Positions 49,246 through 58,621 of a stretch of 64,000 nucleotides of DNA are shown here, in pieces. The DNA comes from Chamaecrista fasciculata (lineage: Eukaryota > Streptophyta > Magnoliopsida > Fabales > Fabaceae). The stretch is from contig QANZ01029883.1 of NCBI GenBank assembly GCA_003254925.1, positions 104,883 through 168,882 of the forward strand. Direction: 5' to 3'. The notes under the pieces are model-generated. The model was not told the DNA's origin. It saw only the letters and a program-made list of their open reading frames with translations, and did no database searches. Positions within the stretch are counted from its first letter, which is position 1, and each line of letters opens with the position of its first letter. Position numbers and translations under genes: made by a program.

Positions 49246-49264
49246 GGTAAATGCCAAGACTTAG
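47727..49264 (+). CDS. Gag-like protein with long unrecognised acidic C-terminal part
   Basis: Open reading frame of 512 codons from the Met at 47727, which I prefer because an upstream in-frame Met at 47657 lies inside the LTR. Residues about 1-110 resemble a retrotransposon gag domain: VKLDFPKFDGSG, WLFKAAQFFDYSDTPEAQ, LAIAAASMEGSAVSWFQMM, then SWSDLAKLVEDHFV. The remaining 400 residues are acidic (ETEELDDANDDAVEIL) and match no domain I know; no zinc knuckle or protease motif is visible. A hydrophobic stretch lies near VVAIVSLSCNMIIFACCV. The frame reads through into the flanking composite and ends there. It is treated as a fossil of the LTR element; expression is unknown. Confidence 0.5.
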
Positions 49265-49679
49265 TCTCTTCTTCTAGAAAGACGACAAAAAATTTTCCTT
49301 AATTTGGGCAAGATAAAATGAAACAATTGACATATTTTAAACCACATATTTCCCTAAAAATATTTCAGTATCAGTTTCATTATTACTGTCAAATAATTCA
49401 AAATCCAATTGCAATAATTAACTGTGTCAACAATATTCAAGATTAGAGACTCCCAAGCTACTACAAAAAGTCACATCAAATGAAATAATTACTTGGTCTT
49501 ACATTTCAAATCAAGATTTATAATAGATCAATTGATCAAAGTAAAAGAAGATATATGTAGATAGTTGATATGTATATATGTTTTCACTTTCTATCAGTTA
49601 CTTGATAAGTTCTTACCCCACTTATTTTCTAAATGTGATAGGAGGAAACATAAAAAAGTTCTAAATATATTATACCTGT

Positions 49680-50060
49680 TGACATGTTCTTGTACTAATT
49701 TCTCTTCCACTACACAATAAACTATTGCATCAATCTCAACTTGTTTCAAACCTCTTTTGCTTGGAGCTTTTATCCTTTAACCTCTTCCACGAACAAAACC
49801 TGATCTTTCACAAAGCTCATGAAGTTGGGCGGACCTACATAGAACGTTGATTTATTAGAAAATGTTATAATATAATATAACTCAATTGATTTCTTTTGAA
49901 TTAATAAAAAAAATTACATGAATTTCTTTCGCTTTGGGGTCTGACCATTCTACTTCTCCTTCTTTATTTTTACTAGTATGTTGCACACTTGCACCTCCCA
50001 TACTACATCAGGTGGAGCCGACTCTTCAGTCTTAGGGTCTCCCTACAATGAAATATGGTT
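49680..50060 (-). pseudogene. CACTA ORF1 (TNP1-like) remnant, copy B
   Basis: Matches 39740-40060 of copy A, including the decayed KRGLKQVEIDA block and the DPKTEE(S/Y)-type block near 50000-50045. It is cut off at 50081 by the copia LTR. Confidence 0.7.
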
Positions 50061-50081
50061 CTCCTTGATCTTGATCTCCAA

Positions 50082-50316
50082 TAATAGATTTATGAAATTG
50101 AGCTAAAGGAAACAGAGAAATTCTCATATATTGAATGAATGAAATGAATGAGTACAGAGATGTATTTATAGACACCACATAATAACTAATCACGTGCTAT
50201 CTTGTAACTACTCAGCTGAACCAATTGTAACAAACTAAGCTGACAAAACTAACTTATGAACTTATGCACTATAACGTCCCAATACAGAATCTGATATGAA
50301 TCAGTGAACTGATACA
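50082..50316 (-). repeat. 3' LTR of the copia element
   Basis: 235 bp. On the minus strand it starts TGTATCAGTTCACTG and ends AAATCTATTA. Its left flank belongs to copy B of the composite. Confidence 0.85.
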
Positions 50317-50319
50317 CTA

Positions 50320-53300
50320 TTATCCCCCCGTAAGCTGATGGATGTCAACAACCTTCAGCTTATCACGAAGAACACTGAATCGAGAGAAAGCCAATGGCTT
50401 GGTGAGGACATCAGCTGTCTGATCCAGAGAAGGTATATGAGAAATAGCAAGCGAACCTTTGATAACTTTTTCTCGAACAAAAAATATATCAAGCTCCATA
50501 TGCTTAGTTCGATTATGTAACACAGGATTATGTGTAAGCTGTACTGCACTAGAATTATCACAGAGAACTCGTGGTTTGACAGATGAGAAACATTGAAGCT
50601 CATGTAAAAGTGATTGAACCCAAGTAATTTCTGCAACCAATGAAGCAATACTTCGATATTCAGCCTCAGTGCTTGATCGAGCAACAACTTGTTGTTTTCT
50701 TGAACTCCAAGAAATAAGATTGGGACCAAGAAAAAGACCAAACCCTGAAGTAGAACGCCTGTCATCAATATCACTAGCCCAATCTGCATCACAATAACCT
50801 ATGAGATGAAGAGAAGAGCTAGGAGAGAAGAGTAAAACATGAGATATAGTCCCTTTTAGATAGCGTAGAATCCGTTTTACAGCAACCCAATGAGTATCCA
50901 AGGGTTGACTCATGAACTGACACACTTTGTTGACAGCAAAAGAGATTTCTGGATGTGTAATTGTAGCATACTGTAGTGCACCAACAGTGGAACGATAAAG
51001 ATGAGGATCTGACATCAAATCTGAACCAGTTTTTGTGAGTTTAAGACCTGCAACCATGGGGGTGTTAATGGGATTAGCACCATCCATTTTGGTCTTGACA
51101 AGAAGATCCTGAATATACTTTGCTTGAGACAAGGATATAGAACCATTAGACAGATAATTGACCTTAATACCCAAAAAATAATTGAGTTTACCAAGGTCCT
51201 TCAAAGAAAACTCATCATTGAGTCGAATTTTAAGAGAATCAATGAATGAAACAGAAGAGCCAGTGATGATAATATCATCAACGTATACTAAAAGATATGT
51301 GACAGAAGTTGGGGATGTATGAACAAATAGAGAAGGATCACATTTGCTAGCAATAAAACCAAATTTCACCAAAGTAGTAGCAAGTCGATGAAACCAAGCT
51401 CTTGGGGCTTGCTTAAGACCATATAGTGACTTATTGAGCTTGCAAACAAGAGAAGAATTGGAGTTAACATATCCTGGAGGTTGTGTCATATAAATATCTT
51501 CAGTAATAACCCCATTAAGAAAATCATTATTAACATCAAGTTGAAAAAGAGACCATGACTTAGACAAAGCAAGAGTTAAAATCACTCGAACAGTTGTTGG
51601 CTTAACAACAGGTGAAAAAGTCTCAGTGTAATCACATCCCTCCTCTTGATGGAAGCCTTTAGCAACAAGTCGGGCTTTGTATCTATTGATAGAGCCATCT
51701 GCATTTTCTTTGACCCGAAACACCCATTTACAACCTATTGCTTGACGACCAGGAGGTAAAGCAGTAAGAGTCCAAGTATTATTAGTAATAAGAGCTTGAT
51801 ATTCAGCATCCATAGCCAATTTCCAATGAGGAAGGGACATAGCAGTTTTGACAGTAGTGGGGACACGAGTATCTGTCTGTTGAGCAACAAAAACTTTTGG
51901 TTTGAACACCCCACACTTTGCACGGGTTAGCATGGGATGATCAACAACAGGTGGTTTTGATCTTAATTTTGATTTTGGAGGGAATGAAGAAGTATTGTAA
52001 GAAGAAGAAGAGTTATGGGGAGTAGAAGAAGAGGAAGGGGATTGAGATTGTGTAGTACTGTTGGGAAGTGTAGGAGAAGATAAAGGCTCAGATGGAATAG
52101 TAGGAATATCAGTGGAAATAGTAGGATTATCAGATGGAACATCAGTAGGATTATCAGTAGCTTGAGGCAAAGACAAAGAAACAGTACCTGTATCAACAAC
52201 AACTTCAGATGAAGGATTAGTAACAGGTGTCAAAGATGCAACATATTGGCCATTAACAATAGGAGGTAATGCAGAAGGAAAAACAACAGGAGTGGAAGAT
52301 TGACACGAAGCAACAGCAAACTCAGAGGAATAGGGAAAACAAAATTCATCAAATCTAACATCTCTAGAGATGTATAACCGACCTTTTGGAGATAGACATT
52401 TATAACCCTTATGATGAGAAGAATAACCAAGAAATAAGCATTTTGTGGTTCTGAAGTCAAGTTTATGATTATTATAGGGACGTATAAGGGGATAACAAGC
52501 ACAACCAAATACCCGAAGAAAAAGATAATCAGGTGAAGTGTTATGCAAGTAAAAATATGGAGAAGAGTAATTGAGTATAGGAGTAGGAAGACAATTGATG
52601 AGATGAACAGCACAAAGGAAAGCATCCTCCCAAAAAGAAATAGGTAATGATGCTTGAGCAAGTAAACATAAACCAAGTTCAACTATGTGACGATGTTTTC
52701 GCTCAACTGAACCATTCTGAGGATGAGTATAAGGACAAGACAAGCGATGAGTAATACCACTTGCCTTAAGAAAATCAGTGAATACACGGAACTCTCCTCC
52801 CCAATCTGATTGTATTGCTTTGATCTTACAGTTAAATTGATTTTCAACAAGGTTTTTAAATTCTTTGAACTTTGTAAATGAATCACCCTTGGTGGTGAGA
52901 GGATAGATCCAAGTGAAACGAGAATAAGCATCAACAATACTAAGATAATATCTAGAACCACATCTAGAAGGAGTTGGAGAGGGACCCCAAACATCCATAA
53001 AAATTAATTCAAGTGGTGTATTATAAGTATGAGGGGAAGGAGGGTGAGGAAGCTTATGCATTTTTCCATAACAGCATGCTGTGCAAAAATCTGAAACATT
53101 TTTATTAGGAACTCTTATATTACAAGAGCGAAGTACATTGCCAACAATTGGAACAGAAGGATGTCCTAAACGTGAATGCCACAAGTGAAAACTAAGATTG
53201 GTGTTTGTGAGATTACAAGTGGCAGCAGAAGTATTATTTGCAGAAGAAGATAAAACTGAAGAAAAAACAACTGGTGACACAGTGCTTGTGAGCTGACTTG

Positions 53301-54783
53301 ACTGAGAAGCATGAGGATTAAGAGCAAGATCATTGAAGCAATACAATCCATCGGACCTAAGAGTACCCTGTAAAAGAATTTCCTTGGAATCCTGTGATTT
53401 AACATAGCAAGAATCAGCATGGAATTCGAAGAAAACAGAATTATCTTTGGCAAAACGAGAAACACTAATTAAATTCTTGGTAATGTGAGGAACATGTAAG
53501 AGATTATTGAGCTTAAGAGAAACTTTAGAATTAAATGGAGATTGAAAAATAGAATGGCCAATATGCTTAATATTTAAACCTGTACCATCACCCATGTGAA
53601 CTTGTTCTTGACCAAGATAACCAGAACTTGATGCAAGATTGGAGTTATTGAAAGTGACATGACTCGAGGCACCTGAATCTGGGAACCAGGATGAGTCAGT
53701 AAGAAGATCTGGTGTAGCAACAGTAGATGCTACATTGACAGAAGGTCGGGGTCCAGAAAATTGAGGAGCATTCTGCATATACTGAGAGTCATTGACAAAG
53801 TAATTAGAGTCATATCTGTAATAACAGTAGGATGCCAAGTGACCAGTACGATTGCACACTTGACAAACAAAATTGGATCTAGGACCTCTAGGAGAACGAG
53901 AGCTACCACGACCTCTGCCACGATTTTGACTAAAATTAGAACGACCACCACGGTTATTGGAACCATGAAAACGAGAATTAGGATTATGGTTGGACTGCTG
54001 AAAAGGCTTGGAGGAATTAGAATTAGAACTAGATTGAGAATTCTTATCTTTAGAGTCTTGAGTTGCAAGATTAACAGTTGGAGGATCAACTTTAGGTACA
54101 ACATGCTTTTCTAATTTGATTTCTTCAGAAATAAGAAGAGCTTGAAGCTCAGAAACAGAAACATTTCCAGACCGAACATTAATAGAAGTAATGAACGGAC
54201 CATACTCTACTGGCAGACCTTCAAGAATGCACTGAATATGCTCATGTTCAGGAACAACTGTACCAATAGAAGTTAAGGCATCAACAATCGCCTTAATACG
54301 CAGAAGATATTCTGCCATTGATCTAGCATCTTTCTTGATGCTACGAAGCTCATTACGATACTGATACACCTTGGCCTTCATATGAATACCAAAGTGAGTC
54401 TGAATCCGCTCCCAAATTTCATAGGAATGAACACAGCCAACGACTAACGTCTGCATCTGATCTCCCAACGAAGAGAGAATCCATGACATTAACAGCTTGT
54501 CCTGCTTGCGCCAAAGAACTAGAGCAGGATTAATCCGATTTGCCAAACGATCTTCAGCAGTAAGAAACTGATCAGGCATAGAATTTGCAAAGAGAAATTC
54601 GTCAAGTCCATGACCTTGCACAGCAGAAGTGATCTGCTGATGCCATGGAAGGTAATTTTTATCTTCTAGCTTAGTAGACAAAGGATGAGAAAATACAACA
54701 AGTGAAGATGCAGAAACTGAATGTGTTTGTGGAGAAGAAGAAGAATCTCGTGAAGGAGTAGAAATTGAAGGAATTGAAGCCAT
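50320..54783 (-). CDS. Copia gag-pol polyprotein (1487 aa)
   Basis: Domains in order, by residue: copia-type gag N-terminus (about 25-80, HPLSTKLEDKNYLPWHQQ), UBN2-type gag (80-230), CCHC knuckle (about 310-325, CQVCNRTGHLASYC), aspartic protease (about 370, WFPDSGASSHV), GAG-pre-integrase (about 530-590, LWHSRLGHPS), integrase core (about 595-760, FMDVWGPS, IQSDWGGEF and HPQNGSVERKHR give the D, D and E), reverse transcriptase (about 1000-1240, QLDVNNDFLNG and LLVYVDDIIITG), and RNase H (about 1330-1460, GYCDADWASD and SSTEAEYRS). This is the standard Ty1/copia order. Length and domain set are complete for the family. Confidence 0.95.
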   Translation of the reverse strand: MASIPSISTPSRDSSSSPQTHSVSASSLVVFSHPLSTKLEDKNYLPWHQQITSAVQGHGLDEFLFANSMPDQFLTAEDRLANRINPALVLWRKQDKLLMSWILSSLGDQMQTLVVGCVHSYEIWERIQTHFGIHMKAKVYQYRNELRSIKKDARSMAEYLLRIKAIVDALTSIGTVVPEHEHIQCILEGLPVEYGPFITSINVRSGNVSVSELQALLISEEIKLEKHVVPKVDPPTVNLATQDSKDKNSQSSSNSNSSKPFQQSNHNPNSRFHGSNNRGGRSNFSQNRGRGRGSSRSPRGPRSNFVCQVCNRTGHLASYCYYRYDSNYFVNDSQYMQNAPQFSGPRPSVNVASTVATPDLLTDSSWFPDSGASSHVTFNNSNLASSSGYLGQEQVHMGDGTGLNIKHIGHSIFQSPFNSKVSLKLNNLLHVPHITKNLISVSRFAKDNSVFFEFHADSCYVKSQDSKEILLQGTLRSDGLYCFNDLALNPHASQSSQLTSTVSPVVFSSVLSSSANNTSAATCNLTNTNLSFHLWHSRLGHPSVPIVGNVLRSCNIRVPNKNVSDFCTACCYGKMHKLPHPPSPHTYNTPLELIFMDVWGPSPTPSRCGSRYYLSIVDAYSRFTWIYPLTTKGDSFTKFKEFKNLVENQFNCKIKAIQSDWGGEFRVFTDFLKASGITHRLSCPYTHPQNGSVERKHRHIVELGLCLLAQASLPISFWEDAFLCAVHLINCLPTPILNYSSPYFYLHNTSPDYLFLRVFGCACYPLIRPYNNHKLDFRTTKCLFLGYSSHHKGYKCLSPKGRLYISRDVRFDEFCFPYSSEFAVASCQSSTPVVFPSALPPIVNGQYVASLTPVTNPSSEVVVDTGTVSLSLPQATDNPTDVPSDNPTISTDIPTIPSEPLSSPTLPNSTTQSQSPSSSSTPHNSSSSYNTSSFPPKSKLRSKPPVVDHPMLTRAKCGVFKPKVFVAQQTDTRVPTTVKTAMSLPHWKLAMDAEYQALITNNTWTLTALPPGRQAIGCKWVFRVKENADGSINRYKARLVAKGFHQEEGCDYTETFSPVVKPTTVRVILTLALSKSWSLFQLDVNNDFLNGVITEDIYMTQPPGYVNSNSSLVCKLNKSLYGLKQAPRAWFHRLATTLVKFGFIASKCDPSLFVHTSPTSVTYLLVYVDDIIITGSSVSFIDSLKIRLNDEFSLKDLGKLNYFLGIKVNYLSNGSISLSQAKYIQDLLVKTKMDGANPINTPMVAGLKLTKTGSDLMSDPHLYRSTVGALQYATITHPEISFAVNKVCQFMSQPLDTHWVAVKRILRYLKGTISHVLLFSPSSSLHLIGYCDADWASDIDDRRSTSGFGLFLGPNLISWSSRKQQVVARSSTEAEYRSIASLVAEITWVQSLLHELQCFSSVKPRVLCDNSSAVQLTHNPVLHNRTKHMELDIFFVREKVIKGSLAISHIPSLDQTADVLTKPLAFSRFSVLRDKLKVVDIHQLTGG

Positions 54784-54811
54784 CGCTGTTAAGCTCAGGG
54801 CTCTGATACCA

Positions 54812-55046
54812 TAATAGATTTATGAAATGAAGCTAAAGAAAACAGAGAAACTCTCATGTATTGAATGAATTAAACGAATGACTACAGAGGAGTATTTATA
54901 GACACTATACAGTAACTAATCACGTGCTATCCTGCAACTACTCAGCTGAACTAATTGTAACAAACTGAGCTGACAAAACTAACTTATGAACTTATACACT
55001 ATAACGTCCCAATACAGAATCTGATATGAATCAGTTAACTAATACA
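54812..55046 (-). repeat. 5' LTR of the copia element
   Basis: 235 bp. On the minus strand it starts TGTATTAGTTAACTG and ends AAATCTATTA next to the TGGTATCAGAGC primer site. Its right flank is the intron side of the LRR kinase gene. Confidence 0.85.
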
Positions 55047-55060
55047 TTATTAAAAGCTAA

Positions 55061-56691
55061 TTAAGCTAACCAACCTGGTGCGAGATAGCCATAGGTGCCA
55101 GCAAGCGATGTTCTGTGGGAGGAACCGTGATTTATGAGTCTAGAAATGCCAAAGTCAGAGAGAGAAGCCTCCATTTCTGAGTTGAGAAGAACATTCTTGG
55201 AGGTTACATCTCTGTGAATGATGGCTGATTTGCAATCATGATGGAGGTAAGATAATGCATGTGCTATGGCTTTCACAATATTCACCCTCATGTCCCAATT
55301 CAATTCAGCAGCTTCAATGTCATTGCTTAGAACATAGTAGAGACTTCCCCTTTCCATGTACTCTAAAACCAGAAACATGCATTTTTGGTGTAAACAGAAG
55401 CCATAAAGCTTCACGATGTTTCGATGCCTTATCTTGGTCAGAGTTCTCACTTCATTCTTGAATATCCTGCACAAAACTGGCTCGTTGGCTTCAAGATTGT
55501 GGAGTTTTTTCAAGGCTACTACTCTTCCGCTAGGTAGTTGTGCTTTGTAGACAGTGCCACAACCTCCTGTCCCTATGCAATATCGGATGTCAAAATCCTC
55601 TGTTGCTACAATGATGTCTCTGTATGCAATTTTGCCATCGAAGTTCCATATGGAAAACAGATCGCCATTCTTTGGTGATTTTTCCTTAGACTCGAATCTC
55701 CTGGCCTTATTACAACAAGAGAGGAATACATAGCCAAAGCATAGAATTACAAGGGAAGCTGAGAGAGGAATTAAAATTTTCAAATGTGTGGGGAAAGCAA
55801 CAGTGCTATTATTATTGTAATTGTCAGTTGGGGAATAATAAGAAGAGCGGCCACAGAGGGTGTAATTGAAAATGAAGGCAGATGATGGAAAAGAATTTAG
55901 GAAAGCAGGTGGGATAATATCATATTGGAGCAAATTGCATGACAAATTAATGGTGCGGAGGGAAATTAGGGAAGGTGGGATTTGTCCAGTGAGAGAATTA
56001 TAGCTGAGATCCAAGACCCTTCTTGAGTTATTGTTTTTGGAGATCCCAAGTTGAAAAGGTATTTCTCCAGATAAGTTGTTGTGGCTGAAATCCAAGATGT
56101 TGAGGTTGGAGAGTCTTCCAATTTCAGAGGGATGGAACCAATAATATCACAGGAATCAAGGAAGAGGGAAGTCAAGCGAGTGAAAGCACCCAGAGAGGAT
56201 GGAATAGATTCATGGAGATAAATGTTGGTGGAGAGGTTGAGAGTGATGAGATTGGTGAGATTAGAAAGGAGGGATAGGATAGGTGGATCAATGTAGTTAA
56301 AGGAGAGGTCAAGATGTTGGAGTTTTGAGAGAGAAGCCAAGGCAAGAGGGATGGGTCCAGAGAGTGAGTGAGCAGAGAGATTGAGGAAGAGAAGATTTGG
56401 GAGAGAAAAGAAATTGAGTGAGGCGAATTTATTTCCAACTTGAAAATGAGAAGGCAAAGCTAAGTGAGTGACACTGCCGGCACTATTGCAGGTGATGCCT
56501 GGCCAATAGCAACGAGTAGAAGGATACATAGTGTAGGCGTTGCTCCACCACCCACTTTCAATAAGACCTTCTGCTTCAGCATCCAACGTTAACGACGACG
56601 TTTCAGCTTCAGCTCTCAAAATATAATACAGTACAACAACAAGTATGGCTCCCATAAATTTGGAATTGGAAGCCATCACACCCCACTGCAT
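55061..56691 (-). pseudogene. LRR receptor-like kinase, MIK2-like, truncated and frameshifted
   Basis: Plant plasma-membrane receptor kinase of the At1g35710/MIK2-like group. It has a signal peptide (FMGAILVVVLYYILRAEA, starting at or near 56691), an N-terminal cap (WWSNAY...CYWPGITCN), only about six or seven leucine-rich repeats against roughly twenty in relatives, a transmembrane segment (LIPLSASLVILCFGYVFLS) and a kinase domain with IGTGGCGTVYKA, VALKKL, IIHRDVTSKNVLL and SDFGISRL. A one-base frame change lies near 56115-56132, where IGSIP should run into SEIGRLSNLNIL. The exon ends at GTYGYLAP with G|GT, a normal phase-1 donor. The second exon (APE onward) is absent because copia begins about 14 bp beyond. 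It cannot encode a full kinase. Confidence 0.85.
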
Positions 56692-57084
56692 TCAATTTCA
56701 CTCAGTGCTCAGTACTCACACATTAATGTAACTGCTGCTTCAACATATAACTTCTCGGTCAATGCCTCCACACACCACGTCAACGCCCAACGCGGTTTCT
56801 TCTTTGTTGACTCAACACGCCACTTAATATTTACTAATACGGACAAGCATCACAAATTTCCACATACTCATTATTCTCGCTATTCTTGGACAATAAAAGT
56901 CTTCGTCCTTTGTTCAAACAAAAAGAACAAAGTCTTCGTCTTATATTTTTGGTCCAAAGCTTGCAAGTTGCAATCCAATATTCCGAGATCAATTCGCAGA
57001 GCGCACAAAATGGCCTAGCTAAAATCTGATCCACTTGAATTGGTTTAAGGCTGCAGAATATTGGCATGATTATTTATTTCTACC
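56692..57084. other. 5' flank of the LRR kinase copy
   Basis: No further gene. TATA-like sequence is not distinctive. Short reading frames in this stretch do not resemble proteins. Confidence 0.4.
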
Positions 57085-57392
57085 TAGCACAACCACTCCA
57101 AAGCTGTACACGTCACATTTTTCACTCACAACCGTTGTATACGCAAGTTCTGCATCAAATTGAAACAGGGCTTGAGAAAAAATATATATAAAAGTCTTGT
57201 GAAAGTAATCTGAAACTGAAGCAGCTTATATGAAGATTGAAACTTGAGAGAGTTCAAGAGAACATTCTTGGATCATGATATGTCTTTCAAGTTTCACCCT
57301 CATTCCCCAATCCAATATGATTCCGCAGCTTCAATGTCGTTTCGCAGAAACGTATAGTAGTACAGACTTCCCCTTTCCATGCATGCACTCAT
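57085..57392 (-). pseudogene. Remnant of a second LRR receptor-like kinase
   Basis: Two pieces on the minus strand. 57270-57392 resembles the YMERGSLYYVL..DIEAAE part of the neighbouring kinase but has a stop and frame shifts. 57085-57149 is a second-exon start with an intact acceptor (TTTGATGCAG) reading ELAYTTVVSEKCDVYSFGVV once the split Glu codon is counted. It is precisely the piece missing from the copy at 55061, in the same gene family and with the same phase-1 intron. The layout suggests an older tandem array of such kinases, of which only the tail of this one survives. Confidence 0.75.
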
Positions 57393-57544
57393 AGCCAAAT
57401 TCAGTCACAATAAATTAAGTAAATAACGTATTCCCTGCCCCAAATAATAAATAACTAAATAATAACAACTACAAAAATATTGAACGATTAGCGAAAGTAT
57501 TCGATGGAGAAGTCATAATGGGATGAATAATATCCAAAGGTTGT
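57393..57544. other. Short AT-rich spacer upstream of the tRNA
   Basis: AT-rich DNA with no recognised element. A CAA motif close upstream of the tRNA, common in plant tRNA promoters, is not clear-cut. Confidence 0.35.
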
Positions 57545-57617
57545 GGGGATGTAGCTCAGATGGTAGAGCGCTCGCTTAGCATGCGAGAGGTACGGGGATC
57601 GATACCCCGCATCTCCA
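57545..57617 (+). tRNA. tRNA-Ala (anticodon AGC)
   Basis: 73 nt folding as a standard cloverleaf. The acceptor stem GGGGATG/CATCTCC has one G-U pair, with discriminator A. The A box is GTAGCTCAGATGG. The anticodon stem CTCGC/GCGAG encloses loop TTAGCAT with anticodon AGC, and the T arm is CGGGGATCGATACCCCG. No intron. CCA is not encoded, as normal in eukaryotes. It decodes GCU/GCC after A34-to-inosine editing. Confidence 0.97.
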
Positions 57618-58083
57618 TGTTTGTTTCTCTTTTATTTTTTATTACATGTCGACAGGTCAAAGCTCTTCTTTTACAATACAATGTTCAGAGTCAAACTTCA
57701 GAGGTATCAGATACTCAAGCCATTTGTGTTGTGGCCTTGTGGGGCTCCACTCCAGTGCTTTTATGTACCCAAAAAGAAAAAAAAATTATTATTTGATCCT
57801 TGAATTTATATTAAATTAACTAAGTANCATGCGAGAGGTACGGGGATCGATACCCCGCATCTCCATGTTAGTTTCTTTTTTATTTTTTATTACATGTCGA
57901 CAGGTCAAAGCTCTTCTTTTACAATACAATGTTCAGAGTCAAACTTCAGAGGTATCAGATACTCAAGCCATTTGTGTTGTGGCCTTGTGGGGCTCCACTC
58001 CAGTGCATTATTCACTTTTATGTACCCAAAAGAAAAGAAAATTTATTATTTGATCCTTGAATTTATATTAAATTAACTAAGTA
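57580..58083 (+). repeat. Tandem 250-bp duplication around the tRNA 3' half, joined by one N
   Basis: 57580-57826 and 57828-58083 are near-identical. Each unit starts CATGCGAGAGGTACGGGG in the tRNA anticodon arm and ends TTAAATTAACTAAGTA. A single N sits exactly at the joint. The second unit has a few differences, including an extra ATTATTCAC near 58008. This could be a contig-end overlap left in the assembly or a genuine tandem duplication. Confidence 0.85.
57828..57869 (+). pseudogene. 3' half of tRNA-Ala
   Basis: Identical to the second half of the upstream tRNA (anticodon loop CAT through the 3' end). The D arm and 5' acceptor strand are missing, so it is not functional as seen. Confidence 0.85.
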
Positions 58084-58621
58084 ATCCTTGAATAATCAAA
58101 ATATACTTTTTATTCCATAAAAATATATATATATATACAATTCATTCTTTAAATTATTGCAATTGTGAATAATTTAGTCTTTGAAGTCCAAAAAATAAAA
58201 ATTCAGGGACTAAAGAAATATTAATTTAGTATAAATTCAGAGACTAAAAAATATAAAATCAATTCAAATTCAAGAATCAAATCGTCACTAAAGATCAAAT
58301 AATTGATAATTGAAATATTTATGGACCATATAGTAAGTTTTCTCAAAAAAAAGAAAAAAAACCAATATTCTTTGTTTAATTAGCAGAACGCATACCATTG
58401 ACGTTAATTATCAAATCCATAAGTAAACAAATCTGCAGATAAGAGTGAAATAATGAAACTATCTGCAACCATGAAGCAAATCCATTTGTCTCTTTTATTG
58501 AAAAGAACAACAAAGTTTGCATTTGAGACAAGCTGGGAGTACATCATCAAAATGGTAGAACAGAGGATTACAATGAGAAAGATATCCAAATTAAAGACAT
58601 AATAATTTAGTGAAATAAATC
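58084..58621. other. Downstream flank of the epimerase gene with MITE-like repeats
   Basis: The stretch to 58345 has phrases (TCCTTGAATAATCAAAATAT, then ATATAGTAAGTTTTCTC) that match, in part inverted, the intron 4 MITE at 59313. From 58400 to 58621 is the probable 3' UTR of the epimerase gene. Confidence 0.45.

Larger units (their letters stand above)
43448..50081 (+). repeat. Duplicated composite, copy B
   Basis: Collinear with copy A over its whole length and lacking A's three MITEs. The start is better preserved than in A: 43552-43800 reads SPNHLRKLSISPDSVENSIS and SSSDEDHTPSYNKDEAASV, an unrecognised Ser-rich coding fragment. In its right part an LTR element (about 47333-49245) is inserted at a position where copy A runs straight through. 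The copy ends abruptly at the copia LTR. Confidence 0.8.
50082..55046 (-). mobile_element. Ty1/copia LTR retrotransposon that looks whole
   Basis: Minus strand, 4.97 kb. Parts: 5' LTR 54812-55046, tRNA-iMet primer site 54800-54811, one continuous gag-pol frame 50320-54783, a G-rich polypurine tract (about 50317-50331) overlapping the end of the frame, and 3' LTR 50082-50316. Each LTR is 235 bp and carries a TATAAATA box. By eye the two LTRs differ at about 21 of 235 positions, and the flanks do not share a 5-bp duplication. Short LTRs and a single frame fit the Ale/Ivana-like copia branches; the exact lineage is uncertain. No break is seen in the coding region. Confidence 0.93.

Noticed and set aside
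51735-54114. Leu/Ile-rich reading frames on both strands within copia
   Set aside because: These are other-frame shadows of the intact gag-pol frame.
57560-58053. Repeated plus-strand frames starting in the tRNA gene
   Set aside because: They arise from the tRNA and its tandem copy; a coding role is implausible.
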